Shown here: positions 8,923 through 18,689 of the stretch, piece by piece
Position numbering within the stretch: position 1 is the stretch's first letter
Layout of the letters: each line of letters starts with the position of its first letter
DNA from: Komagataeibacter xylinus NBRC 15237
GTDB lineage: Bacteria > Pseudomonadota > Alphaproteobacteria > Acetobacterales > Acetobacteraceae
Length of the DNA: 64,000 nucleotides
Reading direction: 5' to 3'
Assembly: GCF_001571345.1 (NCBI RefSeq)
Contig: NZ_BCTP01000004.1
Coordinates: 62,001 to 126,000, forward strand
Translations under genes and position numbers: made by a program
Notes under the pieces: model-generated
Told to the model about the DNA's origin: nothing
The model's input: the letters and a program-made list of their open reading frames with translations, nothing else
Database searches by the model: none

Positions 8923-10519
8923 GGTCCGCACCACCTGCCTGCTGGCGGCGCTATGGCTCGGGGCCATGGTGCTGCCGGGCCACGGCGCGCGGGCGGATGC
9001 CTTTGCTGATCTGGCCAGCCCGCAGCTCGGGGCGGTCACGGCGGCGATTTCAACCCTTGCCGCATCGCCTGACCCGCAGGCAGAAGCCGCGTTGCAGGCG
9101 CTGGGCGAGCGCAGCCTGTTCGCCGCCCCCGATGGCAGCGTGTATATCCGCCACGGCGAAAGCTACGTGGAGGCCCGCACGGGCCAGCCCCCGGCTACCG
9201 TGCCGGAGGGGCTGAAGCCGATCCGCCTGAACAACCGCATCCGCACGGCGCTTGCGGGCGTGCAGGCGGGCAGGGACCTGCTGGCGCCCCAGCCCGCAAC
9301 GCGGCTCAGGGCCGCCGATGCGCTTTACGCCCGCCACGACCCGGCCATGCTGCCGGTGGTGGAGCATGCCCTTGCGGTGGAAAAGGATGCCGCCGTGCGC
9401 ACCCGGCTGACCGAGGTGCGGGCCGCGACCATTCTCGGCCAGCCGCCCGCCCCCGATGCGCTTGCCTCCCGGCTTGAGGCCGTGCGCACGCTTGGCGCGG
9501 TTGGTGGCGCGCAGGCGCGTGGCATCCTCGCCGGTGTGGCCGGGTCGGATGCGGAAGCGCCGGCGCTGCGCCGTGAGGCGCAGGCCGCCGTATCGCGCAT
9601 CGACTGGCACCTGCGCGCCTGGGGCGTGGCGCAGAATGCCTTTTATGGCCTGAGCTACGGCTCGGTGCTGCTGCTTGCGGCCACGGGGCTGGCCATCACC
9701 TTTGGCGTGATGGGCGTGATCAACATGGCCCATGGCGAGATGATGATGATCGGCGCCTATGTGACGTGGATGGTGCAGCAGGCCATCCGCGCAACCGTGC
9801 CTGCGCTGGAGCCGGTGGCCATCCTTGTGGCCATTCCAGTGGCGTTCGTGGTGTGCGGGGCGCTTGGCATCGTGATCGAGCGTGGGCTGATCCGCTTCCT
9901 CTATGGCCGCCCGCTCGAAACGCTTCTGGCCACATGGGGGCTGTCGCTCATCTTGCAGCAGGCGGTGCGTTCCATTTTCGGGCCGACCAACATCGCGGTG
10001 CAGACACCGGGCTGGCTTTCTGGTTCGGTTGCGGTGGGCGGCATGGACATCACGCTCAACCGGCTGGCCATTCTTGTCTTTGCAGGCCTGGTGCTGGGCG
10101 GGCTGATGCTGGTGCTGCGCCGCACGCCGCTTGGGCTGCAGATGCGCGCGGTCACCCAGAACCGCCGCATGGCGGCGCTGATGGGCATCCGCACGCCACG
10201 GGTCGATGCGCTGGCCTTCGGGCTTGGCGCTGGCCTTGCGGGGCTTGCGGGCGTTGCGGTCAGCCAGATTGACAATGTCAGCCCCAACCTCGGGCAGTCC
10301 TACATCATCGACAGCTTCATGGTGGTGGTGTTTGGCGGGGTCGGCAACCTGTGGGGCACGCTGGCGGCGGCCCTGGCGCTGGGCATGGGCGGCAAGGTGC
10401 TGGAGCCGACCATTGGCGCGGTCTCGGCCAAGATCGCCATTCTCGTGCTGGTCATCCTTTACATCCAGCGCCATCCGCGCGGCATGTTTCCCGTGCGCGG
10501 GCGGGGAGTTGAATCATGA
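8915..10519 (+). CDS. urtB: Urea ABC transporter permease UrtB
   Basis: UrtB (534 residues) has the family's long periplasmic N-terminal extension after a signal sequence (residues about 1-245, ending near AVSRIDWHLRAWG). A LivH-type permease domain with about 8-9 membrane segments follows, including GVINMAHGEMMMIGAY and the coupling-loop-like stretch RRTPLGLQMRAVTQNRRMAALMGI. The chosen ATG at 8915 overlaps the urtA stop (ATGCGTAG); upstream in-frame codons lie inside urtA. It pairs with UrtC to form the channel and overlaps urtC by ATGA. Confidence 0.95.
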   Translation: MRRVRTTCLLAALWLGAMVLPGHGARADAFADLASPQLGAVTAAISTLAASPDPQAEAALQALGERSLFAAPDGSVYIRHGESYVEARTGQPPATVPEGLKPIRLNNRIRTALAGVQAGRDLLAPQPATRLRAADALYARHDPAMLPVVEHALAVEKDAAVRTRLTEVRAATILGQPPAPDALASRLEAVRTLGAVGGAQARGILAGVAGSDAEAPALRREAQAAVSRIDWHLRAWGVAQNAFYGLSYGSVLLLAATGLAITFGVMGVINMAHGEMMMIGAYVTWMVQQAIRATVPALEPVAILVAIPVAFVVCGALGIVIERGLIRFLYGRPLETLLATWGLSLILQQAVRSIFGPTNIAVQTPGWLSGSVAVGGMDITLNRLAILVFAGLVLGGLMLVLRRTPLGLQMRAVTQNRRMAALMGIRTPRVDALAFGLGAGLAGLAGVAVSQIDNVSPNLGQSYIIDSFMVVVFGGVGNLWGTLAAALALGMGGKVLEPTIGAVSAKIAILVLVILYIQRHPRGMFPVRGRGVES

Positions 10520-11655
10520 ACCCGTTTTCAACCCGTGCCCCGCGCTCCCTGCGCGGCGTGATCTGGATGGCGGCGGCCGTGGTGGCGGCGGCAGGCGGGC
10601 TTGCCGCAGCCAGCCTGCTGCCCGAGGGCAATCCGCTGCATGCCTCCGTCTTCGTGGTGTCGCTGGCGGGGAAATACCTGTCCTATGCCATGCTGGCGCT
10701 GGCGGTGGATCTGGTGTGGGGCTTTGCTGGCATCCTTACGCTGGGGCATGCCGCGTTCTTCGCGCTGGGGGGGTATGCCATGGGCATGTACCTCATGCGC
10801 GAGATCGGGGCGCGGGGCGTTTATGGCAACGCCAGCCTGCCGGATTTCATGATCTTCCTCTCATGGAAGAGCCTGCCGTGGTACTGGTGGGGTTCAGAGC
10901 ATTTTGCGTGGGCCGCCGTGCTGGTGGTGGCGGTGCCGGGGCTGCTGGCTAGCGTGTTTGGCTGGCTTGCCTTCCGTTCGCGCGTATCCGGGGTGTATCT
11001 GTCCATCATCACGCAGGCGCTGACCTACGCGCTCATGCTGGCGTTTTTCCAGAACGGGCTGGGCTTTGGCGGCAATAACGGCCTGACCGACTTCAAGGAC
11101 ATCCTTGGTGCCGACCTGCATGCGCCCCTGACCCGCGCCGTGCTGCTGGTGGCGACCGGTGTGCTGCTGGCCACAAGCCTGCTGGCCGCGCGTTTTGTGG
11201 TGGGCAGCCGTTTTGGCAGCCTGCTGGTGGCCGTGCGCGATGCCGAAAGCCGCACCCGCTTCCTGGGTTACCGCCCCGAGCAGGCCAAGCTGCTGGTGTG
11301 GGTGTTCTCGGCCATGATCGCAGGCTTGGGTGGTGCGCTTTATGTCACGCAGGTTGGCATCATCAACCCCGGTGAGTTCGCGCCCGCCAATTCCATTGAA
11401 TCCGTGATCTGGGTGGCGGTGGGCGGTCGTGGCACACTGTGCGGGGCGGTGCTGGGGGCCATACTGGTCAATCTGGGCAAGACGCTGTTCACGGCGTGGC
11501 TGCCGGAGTTCTGGCTGTATGGGCTGGGGCTGCTGTTCATCTGCACCACTTTGTTCCTGCCCAACGGACTCATGGGGCTGTGGCGGCATGTCCGTAAACC
11601 GCCGCCGGAGGAAGTCACCCCCGAAGTGGCGGACACGCAGGGAGACGAGGCATGA
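10516..11655 (+). CDS. urtC: Urea ABC transporter permease UrtC
   Basis: This is a LivM-type permease of 379 residues, the second membrane subunit of the urea importer. About ten hydrophobic segments are visible, with family motifs WGFAGILTLGHAAFFALGGYAMGMY and the cytoplasmic loop VAVRDAESRTRFLGYRPEQAKL. The QVGIINPGEFAPANSIESVIWVAVGGRGTL region is characteristic of UrtC. The start overlaps the urtB stop and the stop overlaps the urtD start, both by 4 bp. Confidence 0.95.
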   Translation: MNPFSTRAPRSLRGVIWMAAAVVAAAGGLAAASLLPEGNPLHASVFVVSLAGKYLSYAMLALAVDLVWGFAGILTLGHAAFFALGGYAMGMYLMREIGARGVYGNASLPDFMIFLSWKSLPWYWWGSEHFAWAAVLVVAVPGLLASVFGWLAFRSRVSGVYLSIITQALTYALMLAFFQNGLGFGGNNGLTDFKDILGADLHAPLTRAVLLVATGVLLATSLLAARFVVGSRFGSLLVAVRDAESRTRFLGYRPEQAKLLVWVFSAMIAGLGGALYVTQVGIINPGEFAPANSIESVIWVAVGGRGTLCGAVLGAILVNLGKTLFTAWLPEFWLYGLGLLFICTTLFLPNGLMGLWRHVRKPPPEEVTPEVADTQGDEA

Positions 11656-12392
11656 CCGATGACCTGCTGCTCGACATGCGCGATGTGAGCGTGACGTTTG
11701 ACGGTTTTCGCGCCATCAACAATCTCAGCCTTGCGCTGCGCCCGGGCGAGATGCGCGCCATCGTCGGCCCCAATGGCGCGGGCAAGACGACGATGATGGA
11801 CATCATCACCGGCAAGACCCGGCCTGATACCGGCACCGTGCGCTTTCAGGGCCGCGACCTGACCCGGCTTGATGAACCCGCCATCGCCCGGCTGGGCATT
11901 GGCCGCAAGTTCCAGAAGCCCACCGTGTTCGAGGCGCTGAGCGTGACCGAGAACCTGCTGCTGTCGCTCAAGGGCGTGCGCGCGCCCTTTGCCGTGCTCA
12001 TGGCGCGCCGCAGCGCGGGCGAGCGCGAACGGATCGACCGCCTCCTGCACCTGACCCGGCTGGAAGCCGTGGCCGACCAGCCCGCGGGCGGCATGAGCCA
12101 CGGGCAGAAGCAGTGGCTCGAGATCGGCATGCTCATGGGCCAGGAGCCTGAACTGCTTTTGGTGGATGAACCCGTGGCGGGCATGACCGATGCCGAGACC
12201 ATGGCCACCGCCGACCTGCTGCGCGAGATCAACCGCACCCGTAGCGTGGTGGTGGTGGAGCATGACATGGATTTCGTGCGCGCTCTCGGCGTGGATGTGA
12301 CGGTGCTGCACGAAGGCAGCGTGCTGGCTGAAGGCACGCTGGATGCGGTCAGCGCCGACCCGCGCGTGATCGAGGTTTATCTTGGGCGCTGA
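11652..12392 (+). CDS. urtD: Urea ABC transporter ATP-binding protein UrtD
   Basis: This is a LivG-type ATPase of 246 residues that energises urea import. Walker A GPNGAGKTT lies near residues 38-46. The signature is degenerate (MSHGQKQWLEIGM) as is normal in UrtD. Walker B LLLVDEPVAGMTD and the switch His in VEHDMDFV follow. It is coupled by ATGA to urtC. Confidence 0.95.
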   Translation: MTDDLLLDMRDVSVTFDGFRAINNLSLALRPGEMRAIVGPNGAGKTTMMDIITGKTRPDTGTVRFQGRDLTRLDEPAIARLGIGRKFQKPTVFEALSVTENLLLSLKGVRAPFAVLMARRSAGERERIDRLLHLTRLEAVADQPAGGMSHGQKQWLEIGMLMGQEPELLLVDEPVAGMTDAETMATADLLREINRTRSVVVVEHDMDFVRALGVDVTVLHEGSVLAEGTLDAVSADPRVIEVYLGR

Positions 12393-12427
12393 GGGGCGCC
12401 GCACTGGCGTAAAGGGAGACTACGCGC

Positions 12428-13123
12428 ATGCTCGAGATTAACGACGTGCACCTGCATTATGGCGCGGCGATTGCCCTGCGTGGGGTCTCGCTTGCAGCAA
12501 GGGCAGGGGCCGTGACCTGCGTGCTGGGCCGCAATGGCGTGGGCAAGACCAGCCTGATCCGCGCCATTACCGGCATGCATGCCACAAGTGCTGGAACGAT
12601 CATGTGGGAGGGCGAGGATATTACCAGACTCGCAGCCTATGACCGCGCCCGGCGCGGCATCGCTACCGTGCCGCAGGGGCGCGACATCTTTCCGCTGCTC
12701 AGCGTGCGCGAAAACCTTGAGACCGGCTTCGGCCTGCTGCCACGCGGCCAGCGCCGGGTGCCTGATGAAATATTCGACCTGTTTCCCGTGCTGGCCAGAA
12801 TGCGCGACCGGCGCGGCGGCGACCTGTCGGGCGGCCAGCAGCAGCAGCTTGCCACTGCGCGCGCGCTCGTCATCCGTCCGCGCCTGCTGGTGCTTGATGA
12901 ACCGACCGAGGGCATCCAGCCCAGCATCATCAAGGATATCGGCACCATCATCGGCATGCTGCGCGACCGGGGCGACATGGCCATCGTGCTCGTGGAGCAG
13001 TATTTCGATTTTGCCTATGAACTGGCCGACACGATTGCAGTGCTCGACCGGGGCAAGGTGGTGCTGGCAGGCCAGGCCCGCGACCTCGTGGCGGAGGATG
13101 TGCGCGCCTACATCACCATCTGA
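12428..13123 (+). CDS. urtE: Urea ABC transporter ATP-binding protein UrtE
   Basis: This is a LivF-type ATPase (231 residues), partner of UrtD. Walker A GRNGVGKTS is near residue 36, the signature LSGGQQQQLATARAL near 137, Walker B LLVLDEPTEGIQP and switch region LVEQYFDFA follow. A strong AAAGGGAG precedes the ATG by about 12 bases in the 35-bp gap after urtD. It completes urtABCDE. Confidence 0.95.
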   Translation: MLEINDVHLHYGAAIALRGVSLAARAGAVTCVLGRNGVGKTSLIRAITGMHATSAGTIMWEGEDITRLAAYDRARRGIATVPQGRDIFPLLSVRENLETGFGLLPRGQRRVPDEIFDLFPVLARMRDRRGGDLSGGQQQQLATARALVIRPRLLVLDEPTEGIQPSIIKDIGTIIGMLRDRGDMAIVLVEQYFDFAYELADTIAVLDRGKVVLAGQARDLVAEDVRAYITI

Positions 13124-13146
13124 CCAGCAGGCGGAAAGGGATCGAT

Positions 13147-14118
13147 ATGTTCATGGCTGCCCGGCATGGACCATACGCCATTGCATGCGCCCTGCTGCTG
13201 GCCAACCTTGTGGCATGGGCGTGGGCCATGACTACGCTGGGGTGCGCGCCCGTCCTGCTGGGCGCAGCCGGGCTGGCATGGACATTTGGCCTGCGACACG
13301 GGCTTGACGCCGATCATATCGTAGCGATCGACGTGGTGACGCGCAGGCTCATGCAGGCGGGACGCGCGCCTTCGCTGGTGGGGCTGTTCTTCTCGCTCGG
13401 GCATTCCACCGTGGTCGTTCTCGCTACCCTTGCGCTGGTTGCACTACCCGTGCAGGGCTGGCTGGAGCAGTGGCATCTGGTGGGTGGTGGCTTCGGCACG
13501 CTGGTCTCGGCGGTGTTCATGCTTGCGGCCGTCATGGCCAATGCCCGCATGGCCCTGGGCCAGTGGCGGGCGTTGCGCCAGCCTGCCCGGTTGCCTCCGC
13601 CTCCCGCAGGCTTTGTGTTTGGGTGGGCAGGGCGGTGGATTGGCCGGAGCTGGCAGATGTACCCGCTCGGTTTCCTGTTCGGGCTGGGTTTTGATACCGC
13701 AAGTGAAATCGGCCTGCTGGGCATGGCGGCGGTTCAGGCCCATCATGGGCTGGGTCTTGCGGGGGTCATGACGTTCCCGCTGCTTTTTACGACGGGCATG
13801 GCGCTGGTTGATACGCTTGATACCCTGCTCATGTGCCGGGCCTACGGCTGGGGCATGCGCTCGGGCCGCAGGCGCGTGGCTTATGACCTGGGCATCAGCC
13901 TTGTCTCCCTTGTCGCGGCGGCAGGCATTGGCGCGATCGAACTGGGGCAGAAGCTGCCGGGCAATGCGGCGCAGGGCAACCTGCTCATGCGGAGCCTGAT
14001 GGCGGCTGGCGACCATCTGGCCGGGGTGGGTGCGGGTATCGTACTGGTTTTTCTGGCCCTGTGGGGCGGTGCCGTTGTGATCAGCCGCAGGCAGGCCAAT
14101 CGTATCTCCCCGACCTGA
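13147..14118 (+). CDS. NiCoT-family nickel/cobalt permease (HoxN/NixA type)
   Basis: This inner-membrane secondary transporter for Ni2+ (323 residues, about eight membrane segments) has the family signatures: RHGLDADHI in the second helix (the metal-selectivity HX4DH motif), LFFSLGHSTVV, LGFDTASEI and GMALVDTLDTLLM. It starts 23 bp after urtE with GAAAGGG as ribosome site, so it belongs to the urt operon. Nickel is the urease cofactor, so co-expression with urea import and proximity to ureFG argue for nickel rather than cobalt. Confidence 0.93.
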   Translation: MFMAARHGPYAIACALLLANLVAWAWAMTTLGCAPVLLGAAGLAWTFGLRHGLDADHIVAIDVVTRRLMQAGRAPSLVGLFFSLGHSTVVVLATLALVALPVQGWLEQWHLVGGGFGTLVSAVFMLAAVMANARMALGQWRALRQPARLPPPPAGFVFGWAGRWIGRSWQMYPLGFLFGLGFDTASEIGLLGMAAVQAHHGLGLAGVMTFPLLFTTGMALVDTLDTLLMCRAYGWGMRSGRRRVAYDLGISLVSLVAAAGIGAIELGQKLPGNAAQGNLLMRSLMAAGDHLAGVGAGIVLVFLALWGGAVVISRRQANRISPT

Positions 14119-14409
14119 TGCAGGGCTGGATCAAGGTGCGTGTTTCCAGAAAAGTGGCGGTTCCTGATGCACCGGAAAGCCTTGAGGGCCAGCGGTGGTG
14201 CCGGTCTGTCCCGTTCGTGCCTGTCGGGCGACATGGCTGGTGCCTATGATGCACTTTATGCAATGAAGGCATTGTTAAACGCAAAAAACGCATAATTTGT
14301 CTTGATCTGTACGGAAGGAATTTTTAGGTTTGCCACCAGCATCATTGGCCCTCTCCGCCATGGCCTGACGCCCGGCCCGGCCAGCGTAGCGTTTTAGGAA
14401 TCACGATCA

Positions 14410-15885
14410 ATGACGTTTTCTCAGCCACCCGAAATTCCCGGCGGTCTTGCAGGGCTGGAAAGCCGCGTGCGGCAGGATCTGGCATGGCTGGACCTGCCCA
14501 CCTGCTCGTGGGTGCCCGAACGGAGCATGGACGGGCGGCATGTGCTCGACGTGGTCGTGGTCGGTGGCGGCATGGCGGGGCTGACGGCATCGGGTTATCT
14601 CAGGCGCTACGGGCTGCTCAATCATGTCGTGCTTGACCAGGCGCCCGCAGGGCAGGAAGGGCCATGGGTCACCTATGCGCGCATGACCACGCTGCGCTCG
14701 CCCAAGACACTGTCCGGCCCGTGCATGGGGCTGCCGGGCCTGACCTTCCGCGCCTGGTACGAAGCGCGTTTCGGCACGGTCGCGTGGGATGGGCTGGACA
14801 AGATCCCCCGCCAGACATGGATGGTCTACCTGGAGTGGCTGCGCCATGTGCTCGACCTGCCGGTGCGCAATGGCGTTACCCTGACCAATGTGGCCCGCGC
14901 GGCTGATGGCGTGCTGGCGTTGACAGTGGTGCAGGATGGCGTAACCGAGACCCTTCTATGCCGCCATCTGGTGCTGGCCACGGGGCGCGACGGGCTGGGC
15001 GGCAGCTACGTGCCGCCGGTCATTGCCGGCCTGCCGCGTGATTACTGGCGCCATTCAGCCGACCCCATTGATTTTGCAGCCCTGAAGAACCGCCGCGTGG
15101 TGGTGGTGGGCGCGGGCGCTTCCGCCATGGATAACGCCGCCACGGCGCTCGAGGCGGGGGCTGCGCGGGTGGACATGGTCATACGGCGTGCAACCCTGCC
15201 TGCCGTGAACAAATTCACCGGCATTGGCAGCATGGGCGTGGTGCAGGGCTTTGTCGGCCTGCCTGACGGGTGGAAATGGCGCTTCATGGATACGGTGCTC
15301 GATGCCCAGACCCCGCCGCCACGGCCAAGCGTGCTGCGGGTGTCCAGCCACCCCAATGCCTTCTTCCATCTGTCCTGCCCCATTGACCGGCTTGAAATGG
15401 CAGGCAATGCCGTGCGCCTTCATACCCCGCGCGGGGTGATGGAAACCGATTTCATCATCGCCGCCACCGGCTTTTGTGCGGATATGTCCCGCCGGCCTGA
15501 ACTTGCGGCCATGGCACCGCATATCCGGTTGTGGAAAGACCGCTTCACGCCTGCGGCGCAGGACATGCCATCGGGCCATGTCAGCGCGGAACTGGCAACC
15601 TCGCCCGACCTCGGGCCGGGGTTCGAGTTTTTGGAAAAAGTGCCCGGCTCGTGCCCGTGGCTGAAATACGTGCACTGCTTCTGCTTCCCCGCCACGCTGT
15701 CACACGGCAAGGTCAGCGGCGATATTCCCGCCATAAGCGATGGGGCCGAGCGCCTTGCCCGCCACATCACCCGCGCCCTGTTCGTTGAGGACCGCGAAAC
15801 CCATTACGCCAACCTCGTGGCGTTCGACACGCCCGAACTCAGGGGCGATGAATGGCGTGACACTCCGCTCCCTGCGATAGGATGA
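14410..15885 (+). CDS. FAD/NAD(P)-dependent oxidoreductase, flavin-monooxygenase-like
   Basis: The protein has 491 residues with two dinucleotide-binding folds: VVVVGGGMAGLTASGYL near residues 47-63 (FAD) and VVVVGAGASAMDNAATAL near 230 (NAD(P)H). IIAATGF near 350 is the usual ATG motif before the C-terminal part. The arrangement is that of class B flavin monooxygenases and related NAD(P)/FAD oxidoreductases, but no clear FxGxxxHxxxW motif is seen, so the reaction is unknown. It is followed by a LysR regulator on the same strand and, beyond a hairpin, by a minus-strand uptake cluster; all may serve one unknown substrate. Confidence 0.8.
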   Translation: MTFSQPPEIPGGLAGLESRVRQDLAWLDLPTCSWVPERSMDGRHVLDVVVVGGGMAGLTASGYLRRYGLLNHVVLDQAPAGQEGPWVTYARMTTLRSPKTLSGPCMGLPGLTFRAWYEARFGTVAWDGLDKIPRQTWMVYLEWLRHVLDLPVRNGVTLTNVARAADGVLALTVVQDGVTETLLCRHLVLATGRDGLGGSYVPPVIAGLPRDYWRHSADPIDFAALKNRRVVVVGAGASAMDNAATALEAGAARVDMVIRRATLPAVNKFTGIGSMGVVQGFVGLPDGWKWRFMDTVLDAQTPPPRPSVLRVSSHPNAFFHLSCPIDRLEMAGNAVRLHTPRGVMETDFIIAATGFCADMSRRPELAAMAPHIRLWKDRFTPAAQDMPSGHVSAELATSPDLGPGFEFLEKVPGSCPWLKYVHCFCFPATLSHGKVSGDIPAISDGAERLARHITRALFVEDRETHYANLVAFDTPELRGDEWRDTPLPAIG

Positions 15886-15935
15886 GGGGAGGCCTGCCGC
15901 GTTTGCGTTTGCTGGCATGACCGTTGGTGACTAGC

Positions 15936-16928
15936 ATGGGTGACATGGATGCAGCCCTTCCCGATCTGAGACAGCTTGAGGCCTTCTGCGCCGTCATGGC
16001 CACGGGCAGCATGACGGGGGGCGCGCGCCTTGTGGGCAGGTCGCAATCCATGGTCACGCGCATGATGCAGGACCTTGAGGCCGGGCTGGGGTTTACGCTG
16101 TTCCACCGCAACGGGCCGCGCATTACCCCCACCGAGCAGGCGCTGCGTTTCCAGCCCGAGGCGCTGGCCCTGCTCGGCGGCGTGCAGCGCCTGCGCGAGA
16201 ATGTGCATGCCATTGCCCATGATGTGGAAAATTCCCTGCATATCTGCGCCATCCCGGCACTTGCGGCGGGCCTGCTGCCCCTGGCGCTGGGCAGCCTGAA
16301 GCAGGGCACCCTCCCGCGTGAGGTGCATGTGCGCAGCGTCCCGGCGGATGAGGTGGTGCGTGCCGTAGGCCGCCGGGATGCGGCATTCGGGCTGGTCAGT
16401 TTTCCATTCAACCACCCCGGCGTGACCCTGCAATGGATCGGCATGGCGCCCTGTGTCGCGGTCATGCGGGCGGATGACAGGCTGGCTGCCAATGAGTGTG
16501 TCAGCCTGCATGACCTGGCCGAAAGCAGGCTGCTGACACTGGCCAACCCGTTCAGGATACGCAACACGATCGAACGCGCCTTTGCGCAGATGGGCTGGAC
16601 GCCCGCCACCATCATGGATTCCAACATGGCTGTGGTGCTGATGGGGCTGGCACGCGCCGGGCTGGGTGTTGGCATTGTCGACCCCGTAACGGCAGGCGCG
16701 TTCCACCAGCCTGATCTGGCCATACGCCCGCTGGATGTAAACCTGCCCTTCTTTTTTGGCGTGGTGACACCGGCAGGCCTGACCCCATCACCCGCGCTCG
16801 AGGCCCTGTCGCGCGCGGTGGAGGATGCCGCCCGCGCCCTCATGCCAGACCTCAGGCGCTACAGCCACGAAAGTGCGGACCTGATTGAAAGCGCGCTTTA
16901 CGGCACGGAGCCTGTTGAGGACGCCTGA
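15936..16928 (+). CDS. LysR-family transcriptional regulator
   Basis: The product has about 330 residues. The N-terminal winged HTH spans about residues 8-70 (LRQLEAFCAVMATGSMTGGARLVGRSQSMVTRMMQDLE), followed by a periplasmic-binding-type effector domain (LHICAIPALAAGLLPLAL onward). The start is uncertain: TTG at 15924, GTG at 15927, ATG at 15936 and ATG at 15945 are all in frame; I took the ATG at 15936, with GGTGA just upstream. It may regulate the upstream oxidoreductase and/or the convergent ABC/TonB cluster. Confidence 0.85.
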   Translation: MGDMDAALPDLRQLEAFCAVMATGSMTGGARLVGRSQSMVTRMMQDLEAGLGFTLFHRNGPRITPTEQALRFQPEALALLGGVQRLRENVHAIAHDVENSLHICAIPALAAGLLPLALGSLKQGTLPREVHVRSVPADEVVRAVGRRDAAFGLVSFPFNHPGVTLQWIGMAPCVAVMRADDRLAANECVSLHDLAESRLLTLANPFRIRNTIERAFAQMGWTPATIMDSNMAVVLMGLARAGLGVGIVDPVTAGAFHQPDLAIRPLDVNLPFFFGVVTPAGLTPSPALEALSRAVEDAARALMPDLRRYSHESADLIESALYGTEPVEDA

Positions 16929-16965
16929 TAAGACACTGTTTGAAAACAACGCATTGATAAAAAAT

Positions 16966-17050
16966 GATAAAGGTTTTTGGGTGCCGCCTTTTTTCAAAAA
17001 GGCGGCGTTCTTCGAAGCTTTTTGAAAAAAGCTTCGCCAAAAACGTTTAT
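16966..17050. terminator. Composite double-hairpin repeat between convergent genes
   Basis: There are two perfect hairpins: GCCGCCTTT / AAAGGCGGC at 16983-17006 and GAAGCTTT / AAAGCTTC at 17014-17035. They are flanked by AAAGGTTTTTGGGTG and CCAAAAACG. It is the same element as at 3151 and 42868 but with the two hairpins in the opposite order, as expected for an inverted copy. It separates the LysR gene from the convergent ABC cluster. Confidence 0.75.
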
Positions 17051-17060
17051 CTGCCTTCTT

Positions 17061-18689
17061 TCAGGCCAGCACGGCCGGGCGCATCAGGTCGCGGCCGGGT
17101 ATCGCGGCGAGCAGGTGCTTTGTGTAGTCATCATGCGGGGTGGAGAATACGGTCTCGGTCGGGCCATGTTCGACCTGCGTGCCCGCGCGGATGATCGAGA
17201 CGGTATCGGCAATGCGCCGCACCACCGCTAGATCGTGCGATACGAACACATAGGTCAGGTCAAGCTGGCGTTGCAGTGTTTCAAGCAGGGTCAGGATTTC
17301 GGCCTGCACCGATACGTCAAGCGCGGAGACCACTTCATCCAGAATAAGGATTTTGGGGTCGCACAGGAGCGCGCGCGCTATGGCCAGCCTCTGGCTCTGC
17401 CCGCCAGACATGTTGGCCGCCCTGCGCTCCAGCACGGCAGGCGGTAGCTGCACCCGCTCCAGCATGGCCCGGATCCGTTCTGTGCGCGCGCCGCGGTCAT
17501 GCAGGCCCGCATTGATCAGGGGCTCGGCCAGAATATCCGCAGCACGGCAGCGGGGGTCGAACGAGACATGCGGGTTCTGGTAGACAAACTGCACGGCCCG
17601 GCGTAGCGCGCGTTGGGCGGTGCCTTCGACCTGGGCCGGGTTCTCACCCAGAATATGCACCGACCCGGAATCAGGCGTAATCAGGCCCAGCAGGCAGCGC
17701 AGCAGCGTGGTCTTGCCCGAGCCGGACTCACCTACGATGCCATGGGTCTGCCCGGCCATCACGTTAAAGGAAATATCGCGTACAGCCTTGTGCCCCGGCC
17801 TGCCGCCAGCACCCTTGTAGGCATAGGTCAGGTGCGAGACGACAATCGCATCCTCACGCGGGCCTTCCGCGCGGCGGGGGGCGCGGGCTTCATGGAACAG
17901 GGGCAGGTCGGCCAGCAGGCGGCGGGTATAGGGTGTGCGCGGGTTGGCGAACAGGGCTTTTGTTTCGCCGGTTTCGCACAGCGTGCCATGTTGCAGCACG
18001 GCCACGCGGTCGGCCTGCTCGCTGGCCAGGCCCAGGTCGTGGGTGATGAACAGCATGGCGGTGCCCATCTCGTGGCGCAGTTCGGCCAGCAGCGCCATGA
18101 TCTGCACCTGCACCGATACATCGAGCGCGCTGGTGGGCTCATCAGCCACGATCAGGGCGGGGCGTTGGGCAATGGCGGCGGCAATCAGCACGCGCTGGCG
18201 CATGCCACCCGAGAGTTCGTGCGGGTACTGGCGCAGCCGCCGCTCCGGCTCCTTTATGCCTACGCGGTCGAGCAGGCCCACCAGCATGCGCCGCGTTGTG
18301 GCGGTATTGCTGTGGGGTTCATGCAGGTGCACCGCCTCGACAAGCTGGGCGCCGATGGTGCGTACGGGGTCGAGCGAATGGGCCGGGTCCTGCGGAATGA
18401 GCGCCACCCGCGCGCCACGGATGCGGCGCAGCGCGCGCTCGGGCAGCCCCACAATTTCGGTGCCATCCACCGTGATCGAGCCGCGCTGTATGCGCGCGCT
18501 TTCAGGCAGCAGGCCCAGTATGGCGCGGCCCAGCGTTGACTTGCCCGATCCGGACTCCCCCACCAGCGCCAGCATCTCGCCCGCGCGGACCTCCAGCGAC
18601 ACACCCTTGAGCGCATGGTGCGCGCTGCCCCGGCTTTCATACACCACATCAAGGTCACGGATGTTGAGTTGGGGGGAGGCAGCGTTCAT
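17061..18689 (-). CDS. Dipeptide/oligopeptide-type ABC transporter, fused double ATPase
   Basis: This 542-residue cytoplasmic protein carries two complete ATPase domains, equal to DppD-DppF in one chain. Domain 1 has Walker A GESGSGKST near residue 40, signature LSGGMRQRV, Walker B LIVADEPTSALD. Domain 2 has GESGSGKTT, signature MSGGQSQRL and LILDEVVSALDVS (Val replaces the usual Pro after Glu). An in-frame extension upstream exists, but the ATG at 18689 overlaps the permease stop (ATGA) and matches family starts. It is the last gene of the minus-strand uptake operon. Confidence 0.92.
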   Translation of the reverse strand: MNAASPQLNIRDLDVVYESRGSAHHALKGVSLEVRAGEMLALVGESGSGKSTLGRAILGLLPESARIQRGSITVDGTEIVGLPERALRRIRGARVALIPQDPAHSLDPVRTIGAQLVEAVHLHEPHSNTATTRRMLVGLLDRVGIKEPERRLRQYPHELSGGMRQRVLIAAAIAQRPALIVADEPTSALDVSVQVQIMALLAELRHEMGTAMLFITHDLGLASEQADRVAVLQHGTLCETGETKALFANPRTPYTRRLLADLPLFHEARAPRRAEGPREDAIVVSHLTYAYKGAGGRPGHKAVRDISFNVMAGQTHGIVGESGSGKTTLLRCLLGLITPDSGSVHILGENPAQVEGTAQRALRRAVQFVYQNPHVSFDPRCRAADILAEPLINAGLHDRGARTERIRAMLERVQLPPAVLERRAANMSGGQSQRLAIARALLCDPKILILDEVVSALDVSVQAEILTLLETLQRQLDLTYVFVSHDLAVVRRIADTVSIIRAGTQVEHGPTETVFSTPHDDYTKHLLAAIPGRDLMRPAVLA

